Notes under the pieces: model-generated
Database searches by the model: none
What the model saw: the letters and a program-made list of their open reading frames with translations, nothing else
What the model was told of the DNA's origin: nothing
Program-made: the position numbers and the translations under genes
Assembly (NCBI RefSeq): GCF_004123145.1
Contig: NZ_SDKC01000001.1
Coordinates: 1,879,501-1,943,500 of the forward strand
Source of the DNA: Blautia faecicola
Lineage (GTDB): Bacteria; Bacillota; Clostridia; Lachnospirales; Lachnospiraceae
Reading direction: 5' to 3'
DNA: 64,000 bases
Shown here: positions 8,667-17,016 of the stretch, one piece after another
Layout: every line of letters begins with the position of its first letter
Numbering within the stretch: position 1 is the first letter of the stretch

Positions 8667-9161
8667 TTAAAAGGTCAGGCGCATCTGATTCCAGACAGCA
8701 TCGCCGTGGACAGATTTGTCTGTTACTCCTTCATTTTGGAAACCGAATTTTGCATAATAATGGATCAATGCATCTTTGCAGGTCAGCACCAGACCCTTCC
8801 TTCCCTGTTTTCTGGCATCTTCGATCGCCCGCTCCAGCAGTTCTCCTGCCAGCCCGCGTCTTCGATAAGCCGGGATTGTATTCACCCCGAAAATCATCTG
8901 CCAGGCACCGCTTTCGTCGTGCATGGAAGCTTTTTCATACATTTCATCCGTCAGATCCGGTTCGTTGGTGACAAAACCGTCGACGAACGCAACCAGTTTG
9001 TTGTCATTTTGCTCGTCGAACATCAGCCAGAAATGGTTGGCGTAATGAATAAGGCGGTCGGCGAATTCCTCTTTTGTGGCGGCTTCGGCCGGTGGGAAGC
9101 ACTCGGACTCTACGGCGGCGATCTGTGGCAGATCATCTATGGTTGCAGTTCTGATTATCAT
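8667..9161 (-). CDS. GNAT family N-acetyltransferase
   Basis: A 164-residue acetyl-CoA-dependent acyltransferase. The GNAT fold is complete: an N-terminal strand MIIRTATIDDLPQIAAVESE, motif A around NTIPAYRRRGLAGELLERAI with the RRRGLAG pyrophosphate loop (about residues 103-120), and motif B ALIHYYAKFGFQNEGV. The substrate cannot be read from sequence. The start follows GGAGGATACAATATC. It stands alone between the phosphate transporter and the TauE gene; no clear terminator is visible. Confidence 0.85.
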   Translation of the reverse strand: MIIRTATIDDLPQIAAVESECFPPAEAATKEEFADRLIHYANHFWLMFDEQNDNKLVAFVDGFVTNEPDLTDEMYEKASMHDESGAWQMIFGVNTIPAYRRRGLAGELLERAIEDARKQGRKGLVLTCKDALIHYYAKFGFQNEGVTDKSVHGDAVWNQMRLTF

Positions 9162-9296
9162 GATATTGTATCCTCCAATTTATTATCTATTAACTTTTTT
9201 CTTTCCATTTCGCAGCTGATATCATTTTCGGGTATAGTCTGCGTGGTTGTGCATAATATTTTCAAAGAGCCATCCGACCAGCAGACATTTGGTACT

Positions 9297-10073
9297 CTAT
9301 CCCAACACCGAAAACGCCATAACCGCAACTCCCAACACCACCAGGATCACTCCTGTAGCACGGTTCAGAGTCTTTGGCGTTGCTTTATTGGCAAATACGG
9401 CTGCGATTCTTGCCCAGAGGAAGGTAAAGACCACACACAGGATCCATACTGTCCAGTCTGGTGTGCCGCCGATGGCAAAGTGGGATACGGCTCCGGTGAG
9501 GGCGGTGAACGTCATGATAAATACACTGGTTCCCACGGCTGTTTTCAATTCATATCCGAGAACGGATGTCAGGATCAGAAGCATCATCATACCGCCACCG
9601 GCACCGATAAATCCGCAGATAAAGCCGATCATCACTCCGCAGATCACAGACTGAATCGCACGTTTTTTCGCAGACACCTGTGCCATGGCTTCTTTTGTAG
9701 TCATGACCGGGCGAAGGATGAATTTGATACCGAGCAGAAAGGTCATGAAGACGGAGAAATTTCCCATCGTTGTGGACGGTACCAGGCTGGAAACGTAACT
9801 TCCCACTATGGTAAACAACAACACGGTAACCATCATGATCAGACCATTTTTTATATCGAGATTCTTATTCTTCCCATAAGTATATGCGGATACGGCACTT
9901 GCCAGCACATCCGAGGACAATGCGATTCCCACTGCCATGTAGGGATCCATTCCCAAGAATGTGATCAGCATCGGGCTGATGACCGCCGCCGCACTCATGC
10001 CGGCAAATCCGGTCCCGAGACCTGCACCCATACCTGCAAAAAATGTAACAATTACTGTCAGTAAAATACTCAT
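9297..10073 (-). CDS. TauE/SafE family anion exporter
   Basis: A 258-residue polytopic membrane protein with about eight hydrophobic segments. It contains the two glycine-rich TauE repeats: GAGLGTGFAGMSAAAVISPM at residues 15-34 and GFICGFIGAGGGMMMLLILT at about 150-170. The family moves sulfite, sulfoacetate or other small organosulfur anions. The ATG overlaps the stop of the upstream marR gene (10070-10073), so the two are translationally coupled. The MarR protein probably controls export. Confidence 0.85.
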   Translation of the reverse strand: MSILLTVIVTFFAGMGAGLGTGFAGMSAAAVISPMLITFLGMDPYMAVGIALSSDVLASAVSAYTYGKNKNLDIKNGLIMMVTVLLFTIVGSYVSSLVPSTTMGNFSVFMTFLLGIKFILRPVMTTKEAMAQVSAKKRAIQSVICGVMIGFICGFIGAGGGMMMLLILTSVLGYELKTAVGTSVFIMTFTALTGAVSHFAIGGTPDWTVWILCVVFTFLWARIAAVFANKATPKTLNRATGVILVVLGVAVMAFSVLG

Positions 10074-10507
10074 TTCTTTTTGTTCTCCTTTTGATATGTA
10101 TTCAGATTTTCCTCTGTCTGTTCCATCACCTGTTCAAAGATCTTTCTGGACTCCGCAGGCACACCGGAAAATAAGGTTTCGATAAATGTTTTCTGAATCT
10201 CACATCCCTGTCTCCAGACATGCTCCGCTTTCCGGGTACAGATTAGTTCTGTCTTTCTCCGGTCGCCCGGAACCTCCCGGCGTTCGAGATATCCTTCCTG
10301 CACCAACCGTTCCACATGGATGGATACCAGATTCGCCTTGATCCCGCGGATCTTTACAATATCTGCGGCATTTTTATACTGCGGATTATTTTTCAGGAAC
10401 ATCAGGATATCCAGGGATGTCTGCGGAATGCCGGTCTGCTGGCATAACGGTCGGCACAGCTGATTATAGACATCCAGCAATTTATGTATATACTCAATGC
10501 TTATCAT
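10070..10507 (-). CDS. MarR family transcriptional regulator
   Basis: A 145-residue winged-helix repressor. The helix-turn-helix is at about 45-75 (YKNAADIVKIRGIKANLVSI). The wing REVPGDRRKTELICTRKAE shows the D-R-R pattern conserved in MarR proteins. It is the first gene of a two-gene operon with the TauE exporter, a common arrangement in which the regulator senses the exported compound. The start follows GAGAGGTATAGAAGGC. The ligand is unknown. Confidence 0.88.
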   Translation of the reverse strand: MISIEYIHKLLDVYNQLCRPLCQQTGIPQTSLDILMFLKNNPQYKNAADIVKIRGIKANLVSIHVERLVQEGYLERREVPGDRRKTELICTRKAEHVWRQGCEIQKTFIETLFSGVPAESRKIFEQVMEQTEENLNTYQKENKKK

Positions 10508-10524
10508 GCCTTCTATACCTCTCT

Positions 10525-10582
10525 TTCATTTTTAGAATGTTCATTTTTGAATTATTTTAACATGAAATTCCTATCATTACAA
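10525..10582 (-). promoter_or_regulatory. marR-tauE promoter with possible operator
   Basis: On the minus strand TTGTAA (10577-10582) and TAAAAT (10554-10559) are 17 bp apart. Just downstream, two near-direct repeats (TTCATTTTTAGAATG and TTCATTTTTGAAT, 10525-10552 on the plus strand) overlap the expected start of transcription. They are a candidate site for MarR autoregulation. Confidence 0.5.
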
Positions 10583-10742
10583 GCGTGAAATAATCATTAC
10601 ATTTTCATGAATTATACTATATCTTTCTGTCTATATAATACCTTCCTTCTATTTCTTACAAAATCCTGAAGTTTGTGGTAAAACATGTCAGAATTTGTTA
10701 TGATACGGGTAGAACATATAAATTTTGAGGGAGGATTTCAAT

Positions 10743-11681
10743 ATGTTTAAGGAAAAAATACGTGTACTACTTCTCGGGGGAAGTCTGACGGATCACGGCA
10801 GCTATGCAGATGGCAATTATCAGGGATATCCGGTTGTCATTACAACGGAATCGACGGTTTACCACGTTCGTATCAATGCCGTCTCCACACAGGATCCGGA
10901 CAACGCACAGCTGGCACAGTATCTGGAATACCAGAAGCAAAATGTCAAACACCTGGCAGACTATTCCTGTACTTCTACTTCCGCCTTACTGACCATAAAA
11001 ATGCCGGCAGTAAACGGAAACAAAGTTCCGGATATGATCAACAGTGTCGTAGATCCTCTGATTCAGTATCTTCATGGCGGTAACTATCAGCCTTGCTGTG
11101 AGTCCTGTGGCAGCACACAGGAATATCTGTCAAATTATGAGGTTAATGGTTCCTACCATTATCTGTGTACTTCCTGTGCACAGCAGATCGAGCAGAATCT
11201 TCAGCAAAATCAGCAGACAACCCGTGCAAAAAAGAGTAATCTGGTTGCCGGACTCGTAGGTGCTTTCGTCGGTTCTCTGATCGGATGTGTGCTCTGGGTA
11301 CTGATCTATCGGCTCGGATACATCGCGGGTATTGCCGGTGCAGTCACTGCAATCTGCGCACTGCGTGGATATGAACTGCTTGGCGGTCATCTGGATCGGA
11401 AGGGTGTGATCATTTCCACTGTGATGATGCTGGTGATGATTTTCTTTGCCAATCGGCTTTCCTGGACCTGGGATGCTTACGATGCACTGAAAGACGAAGG
11501 ATACACCTTTTCCGAGTGTTATCAGTATCTGGATAACATTCTGGATCTTTCCGAACTCACCGGAAGCTATTACAGCGATCTGTTCATCGGATACGGACTT
11601 ACCTTACTCTGTAGTGTACGGCGCATCATCGACGCTTTCCGCACCAGTAGTGGAAGTTATCGCATGAAGAAGGCGCAGTAA
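10743..11681 (+). CDS. Zinc-ribbon membrane protein of unknown function
   Basis: A 312-residue protein. The ATG at 10743 is preceded by GAGGGAGGATTTCAAT; an in-frame TTG at 10725 would place the ribosome site inside the gene. Residues 1-110 are soluble and unrecognised. A four-cysteine zinc ribbon follows (CESCG at about 117 and CTSCA at about 144). A Gln-rich linker and then about four hydrophobic segments lie between 168 and 290, including a glycine-rich one (LVAGLVGAFVGSLIGCVLWV). I do not recognise the family. The topology suggests a cytoplasmic sensor or chaperone-like head on a membrane domain. It is a single gene with a strong terminator. Confidence 0.75.
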   Translation: MFKEKIRVLLLGGSLTDHGSYADGNYQGYPVVITTESTVYHVRINAVSTQDPDNAQLAQYLEYQKQNVKHLADYSCTSTSALLTIKMPAVNGNKVPDMINSVVDPLIQYLHGGNYQPCCESCGSTQEYLSNYEVNGSYHYLCTSCAQQIEQNLQQNQQTTRAKKSNLVAGLVGAFVGSLIGCVLWVLIYRLGYIAGIAGAVTAICALRGYELLGGHLDRKGVIISTVMMLVMIFFANRLSWTWDAYDALKDEGYTFSECYQYLDNILDLSELTGSYYSDLFIGYGLTLLCSVRRIIDAFRTSSGSYRMKKAQ

Positions 11682-11726
11682 TCACCATAGATTCTGTAAT
11701 AGAATCATTCGAGCAATAAACACAAA

Positions 11727-11790
11727 AAGACAGAAATCGGAATCGTCCCGTACCATTGGTACATGTCTGAAACAGATTTCTGTCTTTTTT
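11727..11790 (+). terminator. Terminator of the zinc-ribbon membrane protein gene
   Basis: AAGACAGAAATC (11727-11738) pairs with GATTTCTGTCTT (11775-11786), followed by TTTTTT. Repeat R1 copy A begins 6 bp after the U-run. Confidence 0.85.
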
Positions 11791-11795
11791 ATTTA

Positions 11796-11857
11796 CGCGA
11801 GCAACGATTCAAAGTCCGTACTTGCACGAGACCCTGACGACTATCGCAATAACGAGT
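11796..11857 (+). repeat. Terminator-associated repeat family R1, copy A
   Basis: About 62 bases with the core AAAGTCCGTACTTGCACGAG. Two further copies are at 33181-33244 and 63303-63364, both on the minus strand. Over the core they match at roughly 80-90 percent by eye. The centre (CCGTACTTGCACGAG) is partly self-complementary. Here and at the cobalamin locus the repeat starts directly behind the U-run of an intrinsic terminator, in the direction of transcription. Confidence 0.8.
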
Positions 11858-11888
11858 AAAAAAATCCCGGGAATACCTTTCACATCTT

Positions 11889-11942
11889 CTAGAGCGTGTC
11901 TGAAAAAGGCTCTCCGGAAATGATTTTTCAGACACGCTCTAG
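11889..11942. terminator. 19-bp perfect inverted repeat at the end of the bile-salt hydrolase gene
   Basis: CTAGAGCGTGTCTGAAAAA (11889-11907) is repeated exactly as its complement at 11924-11942. The right arm contains the TAG stop of the hydrolase gene, so the stem begins at the stop codon. No real U-run follows in either direction, except the A5/T5 inside the stem. It may protect the mRNA 3' end or act as a terminator. Confidence 0.55.
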
Positions 11943-12913
11943 TTCTGCCACCGGATCTCACCTTTCTGAATCAGTGGATACCGTGCCAGTATGGTTCCGT
12001 CCAGATTCTCACGATGCATATCAACCGCAGTGATCTGATGATTTTCATAGCTATTATAATAGTAGATTCCCTTCTGAGCATTCCAGCAGGAAGTGTAGAT
12101 CGTGATCTCATATTTTCCGTCTGCCACCTCACAGCATCCTCTCTGCTGGTCCACCGATCCCAGAATGTGGAAAAACTGGCTGACACTTTCCGCCTCAGAA
12201 TCTCCCGATACTGCATGTGCTCTGGTAAATGCCACTTTTGCAAAGCGGGAAGTAGAAGAAAGATCTCCCGGAAGTCCAAGTGCACCCATGCCGCGGCTGT
12301 AGGTCTGTAATGGCAACTGCTCGGAAAAATGATTCTCCGGCTGTTTCGGTGACAGATGCATATACTGATTCAATAAAAACATCTGCTGTTCAAATGGCGG
12401 ATTATTGGTCAGTACACCTGCCGGATTATCATAAACCTTCAGTCCCTCCCGGACACATTCGATGGTGATACACGCATATTTGTCCGCCAGAATCCAGTGC
12501 AGCTGTGCCGCCGGAAACTGTGGGGCGAATACGGTTCCCACCAGATTCATTTCTGCCAGCATTTTCTTCGCTTCCTCCACGGACGCGCACTGGGAAAGGA
12601 TCCATGGAATAAACTCAAACTGAGCCACATTTTCCCGTCCCTCCTGGATTTCCTGGTAGACAGCGTTTCCTACGAAGTTCAACCCTGCCATTCCAAGGCC
12701 TTTTTCATTGACCGCATCGTAATACAGCGGGTAATCGTCCGCTACATGTGCCATACCAATGATCGCATAATGATTTTCCAGTTCTTCCATATGGCGAAAA
12801 TGAAACGGATAATTTCTTGGTGTTACTGTAATCTCATCTCCATAGGAGAATTCATAATCCAGCGTCCGTCCCATATAAAAATCTTTTGTCTTATAAGTAG
12901 CTGCTGTACACAT
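11939..12913 (-). CDS. Choloylglycine hydrolase family protein (probable bile-salt hydrolase)
   Basis: A 324-residue N-terminal-nucleophile amidase that would cleave glycine or taurine from conjugated bile acids, or related linear amides. I place the start at 12913: it has AGGAG at 9 nt spacing and makes the protein begin MCT, so Met removal exposes the nucleophile Cys2. The ATG at 12919 would bury it. Other active-site residues of the family are present: R16 and D19 (GRTLDYEF), N79 (GMAGLNF), N171 (LTNNPPF) and R223 (SSTSRF). Only acyl-specificity loops separate bile-salt from penicillin-V hydrolases, so the bile-salt assignment is likely but not certain. No signal peptide. It supports a gut habitat. 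Confidence 0.85.
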   Translation of the reverse strand: MCTAATYKTKDFYMGRTLDYEFSYGDEITVTPRNYPFHFRHMEELENHYAIIGMAHVADDYPLYYDAVNEKGLGMAGLNFVGNAVYQEIQEGRENVAQFEFIPWILSQCASVEEAKKMLAEMNLVGTVFAPQFPAAQLHWILADKYACITIECVREGLKVYDNPAGVLTNNPPFEQQMFLLNQYMHLSPKQPENHFSEQLPLQTYSRGMGALGLPGDLSSTSRFAKVAFTRAHAVSGDSEAESVSQFFHILGSVDQQRGCCEVADGKYEITIYTSCWNAQKGIYYYNSYENHQITAVDMHRENLDGTILARYPLIQKGEIRWQN

Positions 12914-12964
12914 TTCCATCTGCTCCTTTTATCCAAAATACTTGCATGGCTGTTCTGTTTTTTC

Positions 12965-14530
12965 TCATTGTTCCGATACTTTCATAATTTTCTCTGCACT
13001 GGAAGGATCCCAGGAAGAAATCTCCAAAACTGCATCCGGAATCTGCTGATCTCCGGAATCTGGATTATGGAACCAGACGCAGGACATTCCTGCTGCTTTT
13101 GCCGCCTTTCCTCCATTAGTGGAATCTTCTACTACCATACATGCGGAAGAATCTAATAACAGTGCTTCTGCCGCAGCAAGAAACGTATCCGGTGCCGGCT
13201 TTGGATGTGCCATATTTTCTCCACTGATAAAAGCAGAAAAATACTGAGCCAGGTCAAGATCCTTCAACACTTTTTGGATCACATCCTCCGGAGAAGAAGA
13301 TCCGACTGCCAGCAGATATCCTTCCTGATGTAGTTTTTCCAGAACTTCCCGGATTCCTTCACATTGCGGGAATCCTTCTTTTTCCACGATTTCCTTTTTC
13401 TTTTCTTCCATTCTCCGGTTCATCGTCGGATAATCCTCGAAAATATCACCGTAAGCATCCACCATCAGCTGCCGGAAAACTTCTCTGGTAGAACCGATGC
13501 ACGGTTTGTAAATCTCATAGTCCAGCGTGATTCCGTCCTCTTTCAGCACTTCCTGCCAACACCGAAAATGCAACGGTTCCGTATTGACCAGAACACCATC
13601 CATATCAAAAATGATCCCTTTTTTCTCAGCCAGTCGATTAGCTACTTTCGTATACGAGGGAACCGGCACACCATACAGTTTTCCCATGCGAACCACTTCG
13701 TATACCAGTCCGTCGATTTCTGATGGTTTCCCAGCCATTACATCCCTCTGCATAGAAGTAGTTGTTTCCGGTGCAAGAGTAGACAAAATATGTAAATTAA
13801 CATCTACCATGTCTTTTTGAAACGGAACGCCCATAGCATCTGCAAGTGCTGCGATTTCCTGGATCATCGAACAAAACAGTTCCCGCGGAGCGCCCTCTTC
13901 CTGAAAATCCCCCGCTACTGCGTTACAGTACAGTCCTGCTGCTCCGATCGGGGAGACATAGGAGAATTTTTCCAGTGCTTCTCTGCGGATATTTTCGGAT
14001 AAAATACCGTCGATGGCACTGTCCGCAAAATCCTGACGGATCTCTTCGAATTCCGGTCTCCAGTCTGCTTTTTCTCGCACTCCATAAACAATCCGCAGGA
14101 TCTTTCCATGCTGCAATAACACACCCGGTTCTTTGATGTTGGCAGATACATAGATGCATCCGTCTGTCACCAGAAGTTCCGGCAGTTTTTTTTGCAGTTT
14201 TGCACCGGTTCCATAGATATTCAGAATCGGAATCACGATCGTATCCGGTTTTGCCACGCGGCGGATAAACGGGACGGTATCTTCTAGTGAATACCCTTTT
14301 ACACACACCAGGATCACATCCGGTTGTTCCTTGTAGTGTTCCATATCCGTTGCTTTCACAGCAATTGTCTCAGGATTCGGATCCCAGAGACGCTCCAGAG
14401 TCAATCCATGCTCTTTCATAGCTTCCAGATGACGGCCACGGGCAATCAGTGTCACATCTTTTCCTGCCTTTGTCATAAAATATCCCACAACTCCGCCGGT
14501 TCCTCCGGCTCCTATGATTGCATATTGCAT
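12965..14530 (-). CDS. Fusion of ketopantoate reductase (PanE/ApbA) and HAD-IA hydrolase
   Basis: A 521-residue two-domain protein. Residues 1-310 are a 2-dehydropantoate 2-reductase: GAGGTGGVVGYFMTKAG NAD(P)-binding loop, LVCVKGYSLEDTVPFI and a helical C-domain. Residues 312-521 are a beta-phosphoglucomutase-like HAD phosphatase: motif I IIFDMDGVLVNTEPLHF, motif II VGSSS, motif III K in MAHPKPAPDTF, and motif IV VVEDSTNGG. The reading frame passes without a stop through LAEKKGIIFDMDG, with almost no linker. PanE makes pantoate for coenzyme A; HAD-IA enzymes dephosphorylate small phosphates. A joint role is not established. The start follows AAGGAGAACACAA. Confidence 0.85.
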   Translation of the reverse strand: MQYAIIGAGGTGGVVGYFMTKAGKDVTLIARGRHLEAMKEHGLTLERLWDPNPETIAVKATDMEHYKEQPDVILVCVKGYSLEDTVPFIRRVAKPDTIVIPILNIYGTGAKLQKKLPELLVTDGCIYVSANIKEPGVLLQHGKILRIVYGVREKADWRPEFEEIRQDFADSAIDGILSENIRREALEKFSYVSPIGAAGLYCNAVAGDFQEEGAPRELFCSMIQEIAALADAMGVPFQKDMVDVNLHILSTLAPETTTSMQRDVMAGKPSEIDGLVYEVVRMGKLYGVPVPSYTKVANRLAEKKGIIFDMDGVLVNTEPLHFRCWQEVLKEDGITLDYEIYKPCIGSTREVFRQLMVDAYGDIFEDYPTMNRRMEEKKKEIVEKEGFPQCEGIREVLEKLHQEGYLLAVGSSSPEDVIQKVLKDLDLAQYFSAFISGENMAHPKPAPDTFLAAAEALLLDSSACMVVEDSTNGGKAAKAAGMSCVWFHNPDSGDQQIPDAVLEISSWDPSSAEKIMKVSEQ

Positions 14531-14614
14531 TTGTGTTCTCCTTTTTTCTTTGCATCTGCCACAGATTCTGATAGTATTCAGAACATAATCATAATATTAT
14601 GTACGAGATAGTTA

Positions 14615-15298
14615 TTATTCACCAAATAACACTTCTCTGTTTGTTCCGTAAAAGATTTCATCATGACCGGACAATTTTTTCAGGATCTCTTCCATCCGAT
14701 CCCAGTTCTGATCCACGTCAAACTCATAACTGTGTCCCCACAGATAGAAAAGCTGTGGTTCCTCACTGTCAGATGCCAGAAAACGGTCAATCAGATCCAT
14801 CACATCCGCATCATTATGATGGCAGGTTGGATTCAGTGTCAGCGGCTCTTCCGGAATTCCAAAATTTCCGGTCCGCTCTACCGTACGGGAATAACGGATA
14901 CCACAGGCACGCGCAATATCCACTACTGTATCGTTATAAGTACCAAACGGATACGCCATTCCCACAACAGGCTGCCCAAACCGTTCTTCCAGATTTTTCT
15001 TGTCTTCCAGAATCTCATTGCGGATCGTCTCTTCATCATATTTGGGAAGATCTGCATGCGTCAGACAATGTGCTGCAATCTCATGTCCCTGATACAGTTC
15101 TTTTAAACCTTCAGTGTTCATTCGATGAATCAGAAGCCCCTTGGGATGTTCCCATACATTTGCATAAGACTGCGTACCGCTGTTTAAGTTAAAGGTGCCT
15201 TTTACACCATAAGTATTCATCATTTCCACCAGACGGCGATCCTGTGTCACACCATCATCGTAACTGAATGTTACTGCTTTTTTCTTTCCATTCCACAT
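14615..15298 (-). CDS. Polysaccharide deacetylase (NodB/CE4) family protein
   Basis: A 227-residue protein covering one NodB domain. Motif 1 is TFSYDDGVTQDRRL, with the catalytic Asp pair in YDDG. Motif 2 is HEIAAHCLTHADL, the metal-binding HxxxH region. Motif 3 corresponds to GMAYPFGTYND. No signal peptide or membrane anchor is visible, so a cytoplasmic substrate or non-classical export must be considered. The start follows CAAGGAGGATAAGTGTT. It stands between the PanE-HAD fusion and the AAA ATPase, all on the same strand. Confidence 0.82.
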   Translation of the reverse strand: MWNGKKKAVTFSYDDGVTQDRRLVEMMNTYGVKGTFNLNSGTQSYANVWEHPKGLLIHRMNTEGLKELYQGHEIAAHCLTHADLPKYDEETIRNEILEDKKNLEERFGQPVVGMAYPFGTYNDTVVDIARACGIRYSRTVERTGNFGIPEEPLTLNPTCHHNDADVMDLIDRFLASDSEEPQLFYLWGHSYEFDVDQNWDRMEEILKKLSGHDEIFYGTNREVLFGE

Positions 15299-15363
15299 AA
15301 CACTTATCCTCCTTGGGCAATTTTAGTGTACCCAGTCATCTGTCACACTTTCTTTCATATTTA

Positions 15364-16848
15364 TTACTCAAGCACTTTCTCTACCATCTGTGCATCGATC
15401 GTTATAGATTGCATATGATTGACTTCAATCTGATACAGAGCATTGGCTGCGATATGCTCTGCGGCCTGTTCCAGATCACGGATACCGCTGGTATTCGCAT
15501 GTTTCTGAATGATTCTGTCCAGCCCCTCAGCTGTCAGAATAATTTCATTTTCTTTCAGACTCATTCGCTTCAGTACTTTCGGCAGTGCATATTTTGAGAA
15601 AATAATTTTCTTCTCTTCATCTGTATAATCCGGAATGTCGATCACCGCAAAACGGGACATCAGCGGTGCACTGATCTGGGATTTGTCGTTGGCGGTGGCG
15701 ATCGGATAGACACCTACCGTAGGGATCATACATTCCATATAGTTATCGGTGAATCCCAGGTTATCAAGCAGGGTCAGCAGAACATCCGCCGGGTTTCCGT
15801 TTCCTTTTCCGGAGGCTGCTTTGTCCAGCTCGTTGATGATAAATACCAGATTGGACTCTCCTGCCATCGAAAATGCATCCATGATGATACCGGGTTTTGC
15901 ATTGGCATAGACACGGGAGCTTCCGGTCAGCTGTTCCGGATCATTGATGGAACTCATATCCAGGGTTGTCCACGGCAGTTTCAGGATTCTTGCAACCGCA
16001 TAGGCAATCTGTGATTTTCCTGTTCCGGCAGGTCCTACCAGAAGCAGACCGTATGCCGGTAACGTATGCGTACGGTTGATCTGGATGATCGTCTCGATAA
16101 TTCTCTGTTTTACCTTCTCCATGCCGTACAGTTCTTCATCGAGGATTCTTCTTGCTTCCTGCGGGTCGATAGACTCAAAGTAATTACTCTTCCACTGTAC
16201 ATTCATCATAATCGACAGTGCTCTCTGTGCATGCCGTCTCTCTTCCGGAGATACCTCATGGGATTTTGCAACCGCCAGGTTTCTTCTCGCCCAGAGACGA
16301 ATATTATCCGGCAGTGTTTTTCCGGCGCAGGTCATAAAGTCGGTGATGCTCTGTATACTGGTCAGTTTCATATCATCGCCGATTTCTTCTGCATCCTCAT
16401 CTTCCTCGATTTCTTCCGGTGCATTGCTTGCCAGAAGACGTTCGATCATAAACTGTAAAAAACCATCCTCCGCCGAAAGTTTGGTGCCGCCGCCGAAAGC
16501 GATCTCACGGATCTTATAAACGGCATACCCATTTTCTCGGTTCTCACCGGACAGCCGGATATGAATATGATTGCCGCCGAGCCATTTTAACAGACTGACA
16601 AAACGGGCATCGATCTGCAGGATGTCCGCGGATACGATACCGTCTTCCTCCTCAAATTCAAAAGTTGTCTGTTTCGCCGGATTGGAAAAGAATCCGCTGG
16701 AATGATGTTTCCACTGCCGTTTTTTATTATCCAGCACCAGCATCGGGCGTTCCGGTGTAGCGGTGGATTCGTCGGAGCGGAAGGTTGTATAAGTACAGGT
16801 CAACGGTTTGTCTTTATCCGGGGTATTATTAAAATCAAATACTGGCAT
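15364..16848 (-). CDS. Lon-like AAA ATPase without protease domain
   Basis: A 494-residue ATPase. Residues 1-130 are an unrecognised, beta-rich N-terminal part; 145-160 are strongly acidic. The AAA module (about 235-480) resembles Lon/RavA-type proteins. Walker A is GPAGTGKS (272-279), sensor 1 lies around PIATANDKSQIS, and an arginine-finger candidate is in LMSRFAVIDIP. The C-terminal lid has SGIRDLEQ, as in the Lon family. Walker B reads LVFIINELDKA, with Asn in place of the usual Asp. No Ser-Lys protease domain follows. The target is unknown; a remodelling role is inferred. The start follows AAAGGAGAAATTACA. Confidence 0.75.
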   Translation of the reverse strand: MPVFDFNNTPDKDKPLTCTYTTFRSDESTATPERPMLVLDNKKRQWKHHSSGFFSNPAKQTTFEFEEEDGIVSADILQIDARFVSLLKWLGGNHIHIRLSGENRENGYAVYKIREIAFGGGTKLSAEDGFLQFMIERLLASNAPEEIEEDEDAEEIGDDMKLTSIQSITDFMTCAGKTLPDNIRLWARRNLAVAKSHEVSPEERRHAQRALSIMMNVQWKSNYFESIDPQEARRILDEELYGMEKVKQRIIETIIQINRTHTLPAYGLLLVGPAGTGKSQIAYAVARILKLPWTTLDMSSINDPEQLTGSSRVYANAKPGIIMDAFSMAGESNLVFIINELDKAASGKGNGNPADVLLTLLDNLGFTDNYMECMIPTVGVYPIATANDKSQISAPLMSRFAVIDIPDYTDEEKKIIFSKYALPKVLKRMSLKENEIILTAEGLDRIIQKHANTSGIRDLEQAAEHIAANALYQIEVNHMQSITIDAQMVEKVLE

Positions 16849-17016
16849 TGTAATTTCTCCTTTATCACCGTTCCGTTTTTAACTCTCATCACCGGAACAG
16901 TTCTTCTGTTTTTTCGATTTCCTTTTTTGCTCGTAACTGTGAAGGTACTGAACAGTTACCCTGTCACACTTTAACAGTTTACCATGATTTTCCGAAAAAA
17001 AAAAGTGAAAACGTTA

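Noticed and set aside
8706-10064. 452-residue plus-strand open frame over the GNAT and TauE genes
   Set aside because: Antisense to two recognisable genes and their spacer; Cys/His-rich nonsense composition and no conserved motif.
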